Below are positions 1-9,219 of a stretch of 64,000 nucleotides of DNA, piece after piece (position 1 is the first letter of the stretch; the number at the start of each line of letters is the position of its first letter). The DNA is from G039954875 sp047528275. GTDB lineage: Bacteria; Bacteroidota; Bacteroidia; Flavobacteriales; Blattabacteriaceae. The stretch lies in contig CP180023.1 in NCBI GenBank assembly GCA_047528275.1, positions 1,364,001 through 1,428,000 of the forward strand. Reading direction: 5' to 3'. The notes beneath the pieces are model-generated. The model saw only the letters and a list, made by a program, of their open reading frames with translations, had not been told where the DNA came from and made no database searches. The translations under genes were made by a program, and so were the position numbers.

Positions 1-1062
1 CAGATTGTGGAAATCCTATTTATGGTCAATGGTATAACTCTAACCTCCCTGGCTTGGAGAACACATTCAACTTGCTCGATATTATTTCGGATATTGTATC
101 CAGGCTTGTCTGATAATGAATGGTTTTCAGTTTCTAAAGTCCAATCTTTACAAATAGTATCTTTTTATTATACGCTTAAGTTAAGCTCATTAATCAGCCT
201 AATCTTCCTATTGTTCAAAAAAAAAGTAGTCTTGCTTCCTTTAAACCCAGTGTGGGAGAAAGACATACCCACTCTGGAAATGAAAATTATTCTAAGAGGT
301 CTATTATAATCCATACTCAGCTATTATAGGTATATCAGGAATATCAGGTGTATCATCCCATGTTAGAGTGACTTTTATCAGTTCGTCTCCTCTGACTTCA
401 ATCTCATACTCGTCCTTTTTTTAACCATTCTTGAACGTTCTCTACAAGATGGAGAAACTTGTGTGATCTCGTATGATCTCCAAAGCACTAGATACGTTCA
501 AAACTCCTACTCCACAGTGATAATCAGGTTTCAGATTCGGGCTAAATTTCCTAGCACTGTTCCAAAGCAATACTTTGATCGTAGGAGCTAAGAGGAACCT
601 CCCTAATTTTTATTTAGCACTTTGTTACCATAAAGTGGTCCCTCTCAAAACAACAGGTATACAGAAGAGGCCTCCGAATAAATATCATAGAATCTATTGA
701 AAATCACGATGGTATAAAACATATTGTAACTATAGACACAGATGTTAGGTTTGATACGTTCATCATCGATTGGACCCCAATTGCTGAAATCGGTCTCATA
801 TCTACAACTGATTTACTCCATCTAGATGCTCTGATAGACCCTATCACGATAATATTTTTGGCTATTCGATTATATAGTATACAATCATAACCTTTTATAC
901 AATTTCTAGGGAGATCACCAGGCCTCAGATAATCAGGCCCATCATCAAGATTGTTCCTACAATCATAACTGGAGTATGCCAATATGTTGCTACTTTTGAA
1001 AATTAGGAAGGCATTGTTTCCAAGCGAAAACATGTACCATCTCATCCAACTTGGCATCACTT
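1..1062 (-). pseudogene. Degraded subtilisin-like (S8) secreted serine protease
   Basis: On the minus strand three separated stretches in different frames match successive parts of Bacteroidota S8 proteases. Positions 1060-704 read GNNAFLIFKSSN, a KGYDCI segment and AKNIIVIGSI, which resemble the region before the catalytic serine. Positions about 590-450 read NSARKFSPNLKPDYHCGVGV and then LNVSSALEII, the usual block after the serine. Positions 420-300 read ELIKVTLTWDDTP and 140-1 read IRNNIEQVECV, both typical of the C-terminal beta-sandwich domain. Frameshifts and stops separate the blocks, and the catalytic GTS region near 600-650 is not readable. The 3' end runs off the left edge of the window. 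The family is exported, often by the type IX system, which is also dead here. Family call is fairly sure; the exact substrate is unknown. Confidence 0.7.
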
Positions 1063-1223
1063 AAACTATAACGACCCAACTTATAATCCTCTACCCTACT
1101 GATCTTCCAATCTCCGAACTACTTCCACTGGGGGATCATCACGATCGATCATTCATCCAACCCTTACCCAATAAGAATGATTGGAAACAATGCCTTCCTA
1201 ATTTTCAAAAGTAGCAACATATT
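981..1223. repeat. Perfect 43-bp inverted repeat, 157-bp spacer
   Basis: Positions 981-1023 and 1181-1223 are exact reverse complements over 43 bases, and the match stops sharply at both ends. The left arm lies within the protease remnant and the right arm within the sorting-tail remnant. Both arms therefore sit in former coding DNA. The perfect identity implies a recent inverted duplication or gene conversion. Confidence 0.95.
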
Positions 1224-1330
1224 CGTTAAATAGCTTTCCAAAGACATCATACACTTTGATTTTTTTCTTCTGGAACCATACCCTCAGTCTGGCGTAGAAA
1301 ATCATATGTTTTTTTTAAAAAAAAATTCTT
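1105..1330 (-). pseudogene. Remnant of a T9SS C-terminal sorting domain
   Basis: The minus strand from about 1250 to 1170 reads KIKVYDVFGKLFNEYV followed by a TAG stop, and slightly further reads SNHSYWVRVG then stop. The pattern of a VYDVFGKL strand followed by a YWVRV ending is what Bacteroidota type IX secretion C-terminal signals look like. The rest of the parent gene is not recognisable; upstream DNA turns A/T-rich at about 1320. It may be the tail of a different exported protein from the neighbouring protease. The right arm of the 43-bp inverted repeat lies inside it. Confidence 0.5.
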
Positions 1331-1475
1331 GTCTTATTTTAATATCTACTAATTTAGTGGATTGATATAGACAAAAATATATAAAATATATAAAACACCA
1401 TAGCACACTTATAAGATTATTTTAATATTTAATTTTTATAAAATAAATTTATACTGATTTATTAATAAATCTGAC
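1325..1475. other. A/T-rich spacer
   Basis: This stretch is almost entirely A and T, with no coding signal on either strand. It begins with a T-run followed by an A-run and separates two groups of dead genes. Confidence 0.7.
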
Positions 1476-1544
1476 CGATATGATCCCATCTTGATCTATG
1501 CCGAAGAGCTTGATAGTTTGTAAAGTATTAACCTGCTCAAATGC

Positions 1545-2775
1545 TCAAGGGACTTTGATTTTAATATAGTTCTCTGTGTAACCGTGTATGAAGCCTCCCT
1601 TGTTTTCGCTTTCAAACAATACGGTACACTCGGTATCAATCTGACTTTCGTAAAACTGCCGGATTTTTTTTGGCCGAAAGTCTGCGGAGCATTTTATTAC
1701 ATTTTTGGCGGATCTATTTGGGTACAACACTCTCCATATGGATGACTTCCATACAAGCCCTCTCGGAATAACTGAATACATGCAGATAAGGGATTTCCAG
1801 CTCATGGAGAAAACAATACGTCTCCAAAAAATGTCTATCGCTCTCTCCAGAGAAACTTATGATCACATCTACGCCTATACAAACATGAGGTATAAATGCT
1901 CATATCCAATGCACTTTTTCGACGTAGAGTACACTCAGATAACGCCGTCACATTTTTTTAAGAATCTCTGAACATACTGATTATAATAGTATTTGAAAAT
2001 ACAGACAAAACGTCGATTTTTGAAATGAATGCAATGATATCATTTTTGATCAAATTAAGTTAATCGATGAGATACAGATCCTTTCAATGTTCTCGATTTC
2101 TTCCAAATCCTGGATCAAATTGAAAAAAGTATACTCATACCACTTGTTTCTAAACTCGCCTTGCCCATAATCGCCGACATTGATCCCCGTCAAGACGATC
2201 TCCTTGACATCTTTTTGGGTAATCTCCCAAGCATTTTTCAAAACGTTTTTCAACGTATCCAAACACGATATGCCACGAGTCAAAGGAATCGTACAATAAC
2301 TGCATTTATAGTCAGAACCGTCTTGCGTCTTCAAAAAGACACAAGTACGATCTTCTAAAGAAGATAAAACAAAATATAAAGATTATCCTATCTTATCTCA
2401 TAAGAATGGGCCTTTCCAATAGGTTTTTGGGAAAGCTCATGGAGGTAATCGATAATTTTGAACTTTTCCGTAGTGCCAAAAACTAGCCCACCCCTCGATG
2501 TAGGTAAGTTCTTCAGGCTTGAGCTGCACGTAGCAACCCACCACAATGAGAAAGGCTTCTAGATTGTTTTTCAATACGGCGCCGCACACGATAGATCTGA
2601 ATTCCCGATCAGCCTGTTCGGAGACCGAATAGGTATTTATGATATAGATGCATACAAATTCTTCAAAATACACATGATCATAATATTAATCAGTAAATTT
2701 TCTTACAATCGTAGAGATCTCAGTAAAATTGAGCTTACACCACAAGGTATAGAAAATGATTTTCATCTTTTCCAT
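1545..2775 (-). pseudogene. mtaB: Degraded MtaB-type tRNA methylthiotransferase
   Basis: MtaB is a radical-SAM enzyme that adds a methylthio group to t6A37 of tRNAs reading ANN codons. The minus strand still spells the family in order: an N-terminal KIIFYTLWCKLNF near 2760, IINTYSVSEQADREF and VVGCYVQLKPEE at 2650-2500, the radical-SAM region DYKCSYCTIPLTRG with TGINVGDYG at 2330-2160, and the C-terminal TRAM-like part with GGFIHGYTENYIKIKVP at 1620-1550. The blocks lie in different frames with stops between them. The first cysteine of the CxxxCxxC cluster-binding motif is serine, and the conserved NTC cysteine is tyrosine, so even the remaining frames could not encode an active enzyme. Confidence 0.85.
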
Positions 2776-2989
2776 CCGGAAAATTTAAACCTTTCCATTT
2801 TTATATACAGATTAAAAAATAATCTCTAAATTCCTCATAGCATATCGTCATTTGACGTTTTCTAACTTCTCAAGCATCTGATTCTAATAGTTGAGATAGT
2901 ATTTTTTTTAAAAAAAAAGAAAGGGGGAATTAAGAAAAATATTACACTAATATCCACTTCAAATGGACAAATTAAAATAAAAAAGATCC

Positions 2990-3390
2990 TCAAAACACCC
3001 GAAAGCAAAGATGATCTCCAATCAAATCATTCTACACCCCATTTTCCAAAAGAAGAAAGCATGAGAAAACCGTTTATCAAAACCCATAATCCCTATATAC
3101 AAAATGATCCATACAGGCCTGATCTAAGGAGATGCAATAATAGAATGCTTTCGAAAGAGATATTCAAAATACCCAATACTACAGACTATCCCCATTTGGG
3201 ATAAACCCTCTTATTGGCCAGCGCAAACATAATGGATAGACCTCTAGAAAACAAACAAGTCACTCCAAAATAAATACCTAAAGCCAACAAGACCTCCAAA
3301 GAATCAAATAAGATCCATATCCAACTCAAGATCAGTAATAAGTGTTTAATCAATAGCAATCACCAATTTTTGATCACATTCATAATTAGT
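2990..3390 (-). pseudogene. Degraded DUF308/HdeD-like membrane protein
   Basis: Read on the minus strand from 3384, the sequence gives a run of hydrophobic helices including SLEVLLALGIYFGVTCLFS and ALANKRVYPKWG, then GLWVLINGFLMLSSFGKW. This is the pattern of the six-helix DUF308 (HdeD-like) family of inner-membrane proteins of unknown function. In-frame TGA and TAG codons interrupt it. The TAG argues against simple TGA recoding. It lies directly upstream of prfB on the opposite strand. Confidence 0.55.
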
Positions 3391-3434
3391 TCCCCTTTTT
3401 AACATCTATATCAAAGGGAAGAAAAGAAAGAACA

Positions 3435-3442
3435 TAAATTTG
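3435..3442 (+). promoter_or_regulatory. Putative -7 promoter element for prfB
   Basis: TAAATTTG is an exact match to the Bacteroidota -7 consensus TAnnTTTG. It lies 21 bases before the prfB ATG. I see no clear TTTG element about 20 bases further upstream. Confidence 0.4.
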
Positions 3443-3463
3443 CATCCCCATACTAAAGGAATT

Positions 3464-4549
3464 ATGGTCACACAAGAACAAATCAAAGCGATACACGACC
3501 GAACCAAAGCGCTATACCAATATCTTGACATCGAAAAGAAACGTATCGAGATCACCAACGAAGAAGAAGAGACTACAGCCCCAGACTTTTGGAAAGACCC
3601 TCGAAAGGCCCAAAACTTGATGAAAACATTGCGCGCCAAAAAAAGATGGGTAGAAAAATACGAAACGATAAAAATAGCTACCGAAGACTTAGAGATCTTA
3701 GCGGAATTCTCAAAGGAAGACCAAGCTATTGAAGTAGAATTACAAACCCAATTTGACAAAACTGAAGCTCTGCTTTCAGATATCGAATTCAAAAACATGC
3801 TCTCAGAAGAAGAAGACACTTTAGGAGCCGTATTGCAAATCTCTGCCGGAGCCGGAGGTACTGAAAGCTGCGATTGGGCCTCGATGTTGATGCGAATGTA
3901 CCTGATGTGGGCTGAAAAAAATGGATACAAAATTACTGAAATTCATCATCTATCTGGCGATGTAGCCGGGATCAAATCAGTTACCTTAGAACTCGAAGGG
4001 CCCTATATCTTCGGTTGTCTCAAAGGAGAAAACGGCGTACATCGCCTGGTACGCATCTCCCCATTTGACAGCAATGCCAAACGCCATACCTCCTTTGCAT
4101 CCGTATACATATACCCACTTATAAACAACACCATAGAAGTCGAAGTCAAAACATCCGATATCATCTGGAATACCTTTCGATCTAGTGGGGCAGGTGGCCA
4201 AAATGTAAACAAGGTAGAGACCGGCGTACGGTTACGCCATCAGCCTACAGGGATTACCATCGAGAATACCGAATCGCGTTCGCAACTTCAAAACAAAGAA
4301 AAAGCCTTACAATTGCTCAAATCCCGCCTGTATGAAATGAAAATACAAGAACGCTATACCAAACGAGACGAAATCGAAGCTGGGAAGAAAAAAATCGAAT
4401 GGGGCTCACAAATACGCAATTATGTAATGCACCCTTATAAGTTGGTCAAAGACTTACGCACAGGCTACGAAACTTCTGATGTAAACGCCGTGATGGATGG
4501 AGAAATAGACATCTTCTTAAAAAACTTCTTGATGGTCACCAACAACTAA
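3464..4549 (+). CDS. prfB: Peptide chain release factor 2, in-frame version
   Basis: RF2 recognises UGA and UAA stop codons and triggers peptide release in the ribosome. The 361-residue product carries the SPF stop-recognition tripeptide (RISPFDSNAKRH) and the GGQ peptidyl hydrolysis motif (SSGAGGQNVNKVETG). I chose the ATG at 3464, preceded by AAAGGA, because the family starts with a short MxTQEQIK-type segment; an upstream in-frame ATG adds only seven unlikely residues. Most bacteria keep a programmed +1 frameshift near codon 25 with a CTT TGA site. Here codons 21-22 read CTT GAC, so the gene is continuous and self-regulation by frameshifting is absent. TGA is used normally as a stop by neighbours such as speB. 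Confidence 0.97.
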   Translation: MVTQEQIKAIHDRTKALYQYLDIEKKRIEITNEEEETTAPDFWKDPRKAQNLMKTLRAKKRWVEKYETIKIATEDLEILAEFSKEDQAIEVELQTQFDKTEALLSDIEFKNMLSEEEDTLGAVLQISAGAGGTESCDWASMLMRMYLMWAEKNGYKITEIHHLSGDVAGIKSVTLELEGPYIFGCLKGENGVHRLVRISPFDSNAKRHTSFASVYIYPLINNTIEVEVKTSDIIWNTFRSSGAGGQNVNKVETGVRLRHQPTGITIENTESRSQLQNKEKALQLLKSRLYEMKIQERYTKRDEIEAGKKKIEWGSQIRNYVMHPYKLVKDLRTGYETSDVNAVMDGEIDIFLKNFLMVTNN

Positions 4550-4660
4550 AGAGGATCAAGTCATACCACAACTTTCTCTAATGGAAAAATCTACATCAAA
4601 CATTTCCACATGTGAAGAGAATTTACCTATTTTGCACACGGAAAGAGTAGCTTTATTTCA

Positions 4661-6052
4661 ATGAAAATCCGTTACGCCGACCTTATCGAACAGACCTTTG
4701 AATTCCCTACTGAGGAATTCAAAGTTCAAAATAACCTTTTGGAATTCCACGGAATTCCCCTGATGGAGCTGATCCAAAAATATGGTACACCTTTAAAATT
4801 CAACTACCTACCCAAAATCTCGCAAAACATTCAACAGGCAAAAGGATGGTTTCAAAAGGCGATCGCCGAAAACGCATACAACAACAACTACACCTATTGC
4901 TATTGCACCAAGAGTTCTCATTTTGCATTTGTCCTAGAAGAAGTTTTAAAGAATGATATCAGCATAGAGACCTCCTATGCCTACGACATAGACATTATAA
5001 AAAATCTCCATCAAAAGGGGAGGATCGACAAAAACATCGAGGTAATCTGCAACGGTTTCAAGACTGGTAATTATCTCGAAAACATCACCGAGTTGATCAA
5101 TAACGGATTTCACAACACCATCCCTATACTTGATAATGCTAAGGAATTAGAAAAGTTGGAGGATTTCATCGAAATCCCATTCAAAATAGGCCTACGAATC
5201 GCCTCGGAAGAAGAACCTAAATTCGAATTCTACACCTCGCGTTTAGGTATCGGATACAAAGACATCGTCCCCTTATACACTAACAAGATTAAGGATGATC
5301 CTAAGGTAGAATTGAAAATGTTGCACTTTTTTATCAATACAGGCATCAAGGATACGGCCTACTATTGGAATGAACTTTTCAAATGCCTACGCGTCTATGC
5401 TCGCTTGAAAAAGATCGCCCCGGAGCTCGAAGCCTTGAATATCGGAGGTGGCTTCCCAATCAAAACCTCAATGTCATTCGACTACGACTACAAATACATG
5501 TCTAACGAGATCGTTTACCAAATTAAAAAATTTTGCACGGAAGAAAATGTAGCCGAACCACACATCTATACAGAATTCGGAGCCTATACCGTAGGAGAAA
5601 GTGGCGGGATACTCTACCAGGTACTCAGTCAAAAAAGTCAAAACGACCGTGAGAAGTGGAATATGATCGATGGCTCATTCATGACTACGCTACCCGATAG
5701 TTGGGCCATCAGTCGCCGCTTTATCATGATGGCCCTCAATCGTTGGAATGACGCTTACGAAAGAGTCTTTTTGGGTGGGCTCACCTGTGATAGCGACGAT
5801 TACTACAATTCCGAACAACACATGAATGCGATCTATCTACCCTATTTCCGAGAAAAGGACCTGCTCTATATTGGATTTTTCAACACCGGTGCCTATCAGG
5901 ACACCATCAGCGGATACGGTGGAGTACATCATTGTCTGATCCCCCAACCTATGCATATTTTGATCGATCGCAATGCAGAAGACAAATTGGTGTACAAGAC
6001 CTTTCGTAAGTCACAAAGCCCTAAAGAAACATTGAAAATTTTAGGTTATTAG
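4661..6052 (+). CDS. speA: Biosynthetic arginine decarboxylase (PLP-dependent)
   Basis: This enzyme converts arginine to agmatine, the first step of the agmatine route to putrescine. The 463 residues match the short Bacteroidota form of the alanine-racemase-fold decarboxylases. The PLP lysine lies in YCYCTKSSHFAFVLEE near residue 88. The glycine-rich NIGGGFPIKTS loop, EFGAYTVGESGG, the catalytic cysteine in LTCDSDD and the tyrosine in FNTGAYQDTISGYGG follow in the expected order. speB follows after 14 bases, so the two steps are probably cotranscribed. No strong Shine-Dalgarno sequence precedes the ATG, which is usual in this phylum. Confidence 0.93.
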   Translation: MKIRYADLIEQTFEFPTEEFKVQNNLLEFHGIPLMELIQKYGTPLKFNYLPKISQNIQQAKGWFQKAIAENAYNNNYTYCYCTKSSHFAFVLEEVLKNDISIETSYAYDIDIIKNLHQKGRIDKNIEVICNGFKTGNYLENITELINNGFHNTIPILDNAKELEKLEDFIEIPFKIGLRIASEEEPKFEFYTSRLGIGYKDIVPLYTNKIKDDPKVELKMLHFFINTGIKDTAYYWNELFKCLRVYARLKKIAPELEALNIGGGFPIKTSMSFDYDYKYMSNEIVYQIKKFCTEENVAEPHIYTEFGAYTVGESGGILYQVLSQKSQNDREKWNMIDGSFMTTLPDSWAISRRFIMMALNRWNDAYERVFLGGLTCDSDDYYNSEQHMNAIYLPYFREKDLLYIGFFNTGAYQDTISGYGGVHHCLIPQPMHILIDRNAEDKLVYKTFRKSQSPKETLKILGY

Positions 6053-6066
6053 AAAAGATAGTTACA

Positions 6067-6912
6067 ATGAAAACCTTTGCGGGAATACCCCAAATCTATG
6101 CCCGACTCGAAACCGCTCAAATAGTACTCATCCCTGTGCCCTATGATGGTACAAGCACTTGGGGTAAGGGTGCCGATAAGGGGCCTAAAGCTTTTTTGGA
6201 AGCTGCTGAAAATATGGAGCTCTACGACATCGAAACCACTTCGGAAGTATACCGGCGGGGAATATACCTCACAATAGCTGTCACGGAAGACAGTAACCCA
6301 GAAAGAATGGTAGAAAGCGTTTATAATACAGTCAAGGGGTATTTATCACAAAACAAATTAGTTACCCTCATCGGTGGAGAGCATTCGATTTCTATTGGTA
6401 GCATACGAGCCTTTGGTGAACGATTCCCCCAACTCAGTGTGCTTCAAATTGATGCTCATGCCGATTTGCGGCCCAATTATCAAGGAAGTCCTTACAACCA
6501 CGCTTGTGCCCTGTACGAGACATCCCAAAAACATCCTTTGATCCAAGTAGGTATCCGCAGCATGGATGCTGAGGAAAAAACCTATATACAAGCAGGCCAT
6601 GTATTCTACGCCCATGAGATCTATCAAAACGATATTTGGATGGAAAAAGCTCTCGACGCCTTGTCAGATCTGGTTTTCATTACCATAGATTTGGATGCAT
6701 TCGATCCCTCGATAGCTCCCTCGACAGGCACGCCAGAGCCGGGTGGTCTGCTGTGGTATCCTGTATTAAAATTCTTACGCAAAGTCTTTAAAAAAAGACA
6801 GATCGTCGGATTTGATATCGTGGAGCTTGCCCCAAACGAAAGCGAACGTACTACAGCCTTTCTGGCAGCCAAGCTTTACTACAAATTACTGAGCTATCGA
6901 CTTGAATTTTGA
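6067..6912 (+). CDS. speB: Agmatinase (ureohydrolase family)
   Basis: Agmatinase hydrolyses agmatine to putrescine and urea using a binuclear manganese site. The 281-residue product shows the ureohydrolase metal ligands in order: GGEHSISIG near residue 104, QIDAHADLRP near 127 and TIDLDAFDPS near 206. The substrate specificity follows from the position directly after arginine decarboxylase; a different guanidino substrate cannot be excluded by motif alone. The stop codon lies 23 bases before the likely cmk start, suggesting one operon speA-speB-cmk. Confidence 0.9.
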   Translation: MKTFAGIPQIYARLETAQIVLIPVPYDGTSTWGKGADKGPKAFLEAAENMELYDIETTSEVYRRGIYLTIAVTEDSNPERMVESVYNTVKGYLSQNKLVTLIGGEHSISIGSIRAFGERFPQLSVLQIDAHADLRPNYQGSPYNHACALYETSQKHPLIQVGIRSMDAEEKTYIQAGHVFYAHEIYQNDIWMEKALDALSDLVFITIDLDAFDPSIAPSTGTPEPGGLLWYPVLKFLRKVFKKRQIVGFDIVELAPNESERTTAFLAAKLYYKLLSYRLEF

Positions 6913-6935
6913 AGGCCGTTAGCGACCGATCTCCT

Positions 6936-7667
6936 ATGAAAAACAAGATCATCATCACTATAGACGGCTACTCCTCCACAGGAAAAAGTACGTTAGCTCA
7001 AGCACTTGCTCGCAAATTGGATTACAAGTATATTGATTCGGGGGCGATGTATCGCGCAGTGACCCTATTTGCCCTCCGTCGACATATCTTTAATAAGGAT
7101 CCCTGGGATCAAAAAAGATTGCGTGATCTATTACCTGAAATTAAGCTATGTTTTCAAACAGATCAAGGTATAAGTGTCCAACATCTCTTACTGAATGGTG
7201 AAAAAATTGAAACAGAAATACGAAGCATGGCCGTATCAGAAAAAGTGAGCCTAGTAGCCAGTATACCAGAAGTACGTGAAAAATTACTACATCTCCAACA
7301 GGCATTGGGACAAGATCGAGGCATCGTCATGGATGGTCGAGACATTGGCAGTGTGGTATTTCCCAATGCAACTTTGAAGATATTCCTAACCGCCTCTTTA
7401 GAAGTCCGCGCATCCCGACGCTACAAAGAGCTCATCGAAAAGGGACAAAAGACCACTTACGAAAAAGTCTTGAACAACCTCACCGAGAGAGACCGCATCG
7501 ACAGCTCTCGAAGAGTCGCCCCACTGATCAAGCCTATCGATGCCATAGAGATAGACAATACCCATCTAAGCCTCGAAGCACAACTGATCATACTACCGGC
7601 TTGCATTGAACAAGATCCAAAGACTTTCCAAATAACCCATGATGAGAAAAAAAAAACTATTATTTAG
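6936..7667 (+). CDS. cmk: Cytidylate kinase
   Basis: Cmk phosphorylates CMP and dCMP, recycling pyrimidine nucleotides for RNA, DNA and phospholipid precursors. The P-loop GYSSTGKSTLAQALA starts about ten residues in, followed by YIDSGAMYRAVTL, MDGRDIGSVVFPNA and RDRIDSSRRVAPL, all diagnostic of the family. I start at the ATG at 6936 because it places MKNKIIITIDG at the usual N-terminus; an alternative TTG at 6909 overlaps the speB stop and adds nine residues. The product is about 243 residues. The 3' end overlaps the decayed glycosyltransferase copy by 29 bases, which may have altered the last residues. Confidence 0.92.
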   Translation: MKNKIIITIDGYSSTGKSTLAQALARKLDYKYIDSGAMYRAVTLFALRRHIFNKDPWDQKRLRDLLPEIKLCFQTDQGISVQHLLLNGEKIETEIRSMAVSEKVSLVASIPEVREKLLHLQQALGQDRGIVMDGRDIGSVVFPNATLKIFLTASLEVRASRRYKELIEKGQKTTYEKVLNNLTERDRIDSSRRVAPLIKPIDAIEIDNTHLSLEAQLIILPACIEQDPKTFQITHDEKKKTII

Positions 7668-8015
7668 GATAGAAAGACTAAATGGTGAAGACACTGAGAA
7701 ACATTTGATTAACTTGCTAGAGAACCTGGAGTATTCAAAATATGAAGTAGACTTTTTATTGGATAATAAGGAAGGGATCTATTTGAAGCGGATCCCCAAG
7801 CAGGTAGGTTTATTTTCCATCATAGATGGAAAAGAATTTTTCTCAAAAGAACCTATTATTCGAAACTTACAGAAGATCTGTCGTGAGCTATACTGGGGAC
7901 TTTATCGACTATTCCCTAGATTTGTATACGAGCTTTTCTTGGGTGAAAAAAGAAAAATATGATAGGGAAAATACTTTAACATATTCAAACCAAGATATAT
8001 CATTTAGGAAGTAAA
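7639..8015 (+). pseudogene. Truncated tandem copy of a glycosyltransferase
   Basis: The reading frame from 7639 gives about 107 residues that align without gaps to the first 110 residues of the intact glycosyltransferase starting at 8048. Shared features include RKKKLLFR, NLLENLEYSKYEVDFLL, IYLKRIPKQVGLF and YRLFPRFVYE. The functional GPGMEGGAEKS loop of the intact copy is replaced by unrelated residues. Near 7940 the frame shifts, a short segment with KYDREN matches the SYDVEI part of the intact copy, and the homology then ends. It overlaps the 3' end of cmk. It is best read as a decayed tandem duplicate. Confidence 0.8.
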
Positions 8016-8047
8016 ATAGGTTATAAACAACTCACAAATAAAAAAAA

Positions 8048-9208
8048 GTGAAGAAAATTAAGAAGAAAAAGATTTTATTCCGATCAGGTCCTGGAATGGA
8101 AGGAGGTGCAGAAAAATCATTACTTAATTTATTATATCACTTAGACTATTCAAAACATCAAGTAGATGTATTACTTCGATATAAATCAGGAATTTACTGG
8201 AAAAAAATACCAAAAGAAGTCGGCCTTTATCACCTAGTCAAAGGAAAAGATCTTTTCTATAAAACACCTCTCACTCGGCTTGTACAGAAAATATGGAGTA
8301 GTTTAACCCTCTACGTTTACCGTATTTTCCCCTATTGGATCTATCAGTACAAATTAAAAAACACTTCCTATGATGTGGAGATAGCCTGGCTTCATTCTTT
8401 TATATTCGACATGGTCAAAAGTCCTTTGAAATCCAAAAAAATAGTCTGGATTCACAGTGATTTTACAAAGGTATATGAAAGCAAATCCTTAATGAATAAA
8501 TCCTTACACGACTTACAATCAATGGATAAAATTGTCACCGTTTCGAAACAGGCCCAGGATATACTACTATCCCTAGCACCGGAGTTGGAAAAAAATACAC
8601 AGATGGTTTATAACATAATCGATGCTGATGAAATCATCAGAAAGGCCGGATCAGAAGATGTGAAGAGGCAAACCAGGCTATTGAACCTAATAGCTATAGG
8701 TCGACTCAGTAAAGAAAAAGGATTTGAGAGATTGATCGATATCTGCCATGATTTAAAGCAGGAAAGCATCGGCCCCTTCACACTTTCTATCATAGGTACA
8801 GGCTACCACTCATATCAAAGTAAGTTATCAAATCAGATCAAAACATTGGATTTGGAAGACACCGTCAAACTCTTGGGATTCAAAGAAAATCCTTATCCTT
8901 ATCTGCAAGCAGCAGATATCTTCGTGCTGTCTTCTCATTTTGAGGGTTTACCCTATGTAGTCCTAGAAGCCCTCATACTGAACAAACCTATTGTCTCAAC
9001 GGATGTTGTCGGCTCAAGAGAACTCTTGAAAGATGGAGAACTGGGCTTGCTCGTAGATAATTCGGAAAAAGGGCTTTATCATGGACTAAAAAGAATGATT
9101 AGAGACGAAAGCTTGAGAAACTCTTTCATTCACAAGAAAAAAGACTTTAGCATGTTCGAATCAAAACACATCGCTAGACAAGTAGAAGAACTCATAAACA
9201 ATCTTTAA
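8048..9208 (+). CDS. Family 4 glycosyltransferase
   Basis: The product is a 386-residue GT-B fold enzyme that transfers a sugar from a nucleotide donor, probably to a surface polysaccharide or glycolipid; the acceptor is unknown. An N-terminal acceptor domain contains GPGMEGGAEKSLLNLL. The donor domain begins near residue 215 with AIGRLSKEKGFERLI and carries the EX7E-type motif in HFEGLPYVVLEALILNKP, followed by a VSTDVVGSRELL segment. The only reasonable start is GTG at 8048, giving a very basic N-terminus. It lies 11 bases before fabG. Presence of a decayed copy just upstream shows it arose by tandem duplication. Confidence 0.85.
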   Translation: MKKIKKKKILFRSGPGMEGGAEKSLLNLLYHLDYSKHQVDVLLRYKSGIYWKKIPKEVGLYHLVKGKDLFYKTPLTRLVQKIWSSLTLYVYRIFPYWIYQYKLKNTSYDVEIAWLHSFIFDMVKSPLKSKKIVWIHSDFTKVYESKSLMNKSLHDLQSMDKIVTVSKQAQDILLSLAPELEKNTQMVYNIIDADEIIRKAGSEDVKRQTRLLNLIAIGRLSKEKGFERLIDICHDLKQESIGPFTLSIIGTGYHSYQSKLSNQIKTLDLEDTVKLLGFKENPYPYLQAADIFVLSSHFEGLPYVVLEALILNKPIVSTDVVGSRELLKDGELGLLVDNSEKGLYHGLKRMIRDESLRNSFIHKKKDFSMFESKHIARQVEELINNL

Positions 9209-9219
9209 CCATAGACATT

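Noticed and set aside
7..309. 100-codon plus-strand open frame at the left edge
   Set aside because: The minus strand here carries subtilase C-terminal motifs, so the plus frame is a shadow of the dead protease.
704..1060. 118-codon minus frame as a gene
   Set aside because: It is a fragment of the subtilase; adjoining blocks are in other frames and there is no credible start.
2990..3390. Reassigned genetic code (TGA as tryptophan) explaining stops
   Set aside because: Many interruptions are TAG, TAA or frameshifts, intact genes such as speB and mreC end in TGA, and RF2 is intact.
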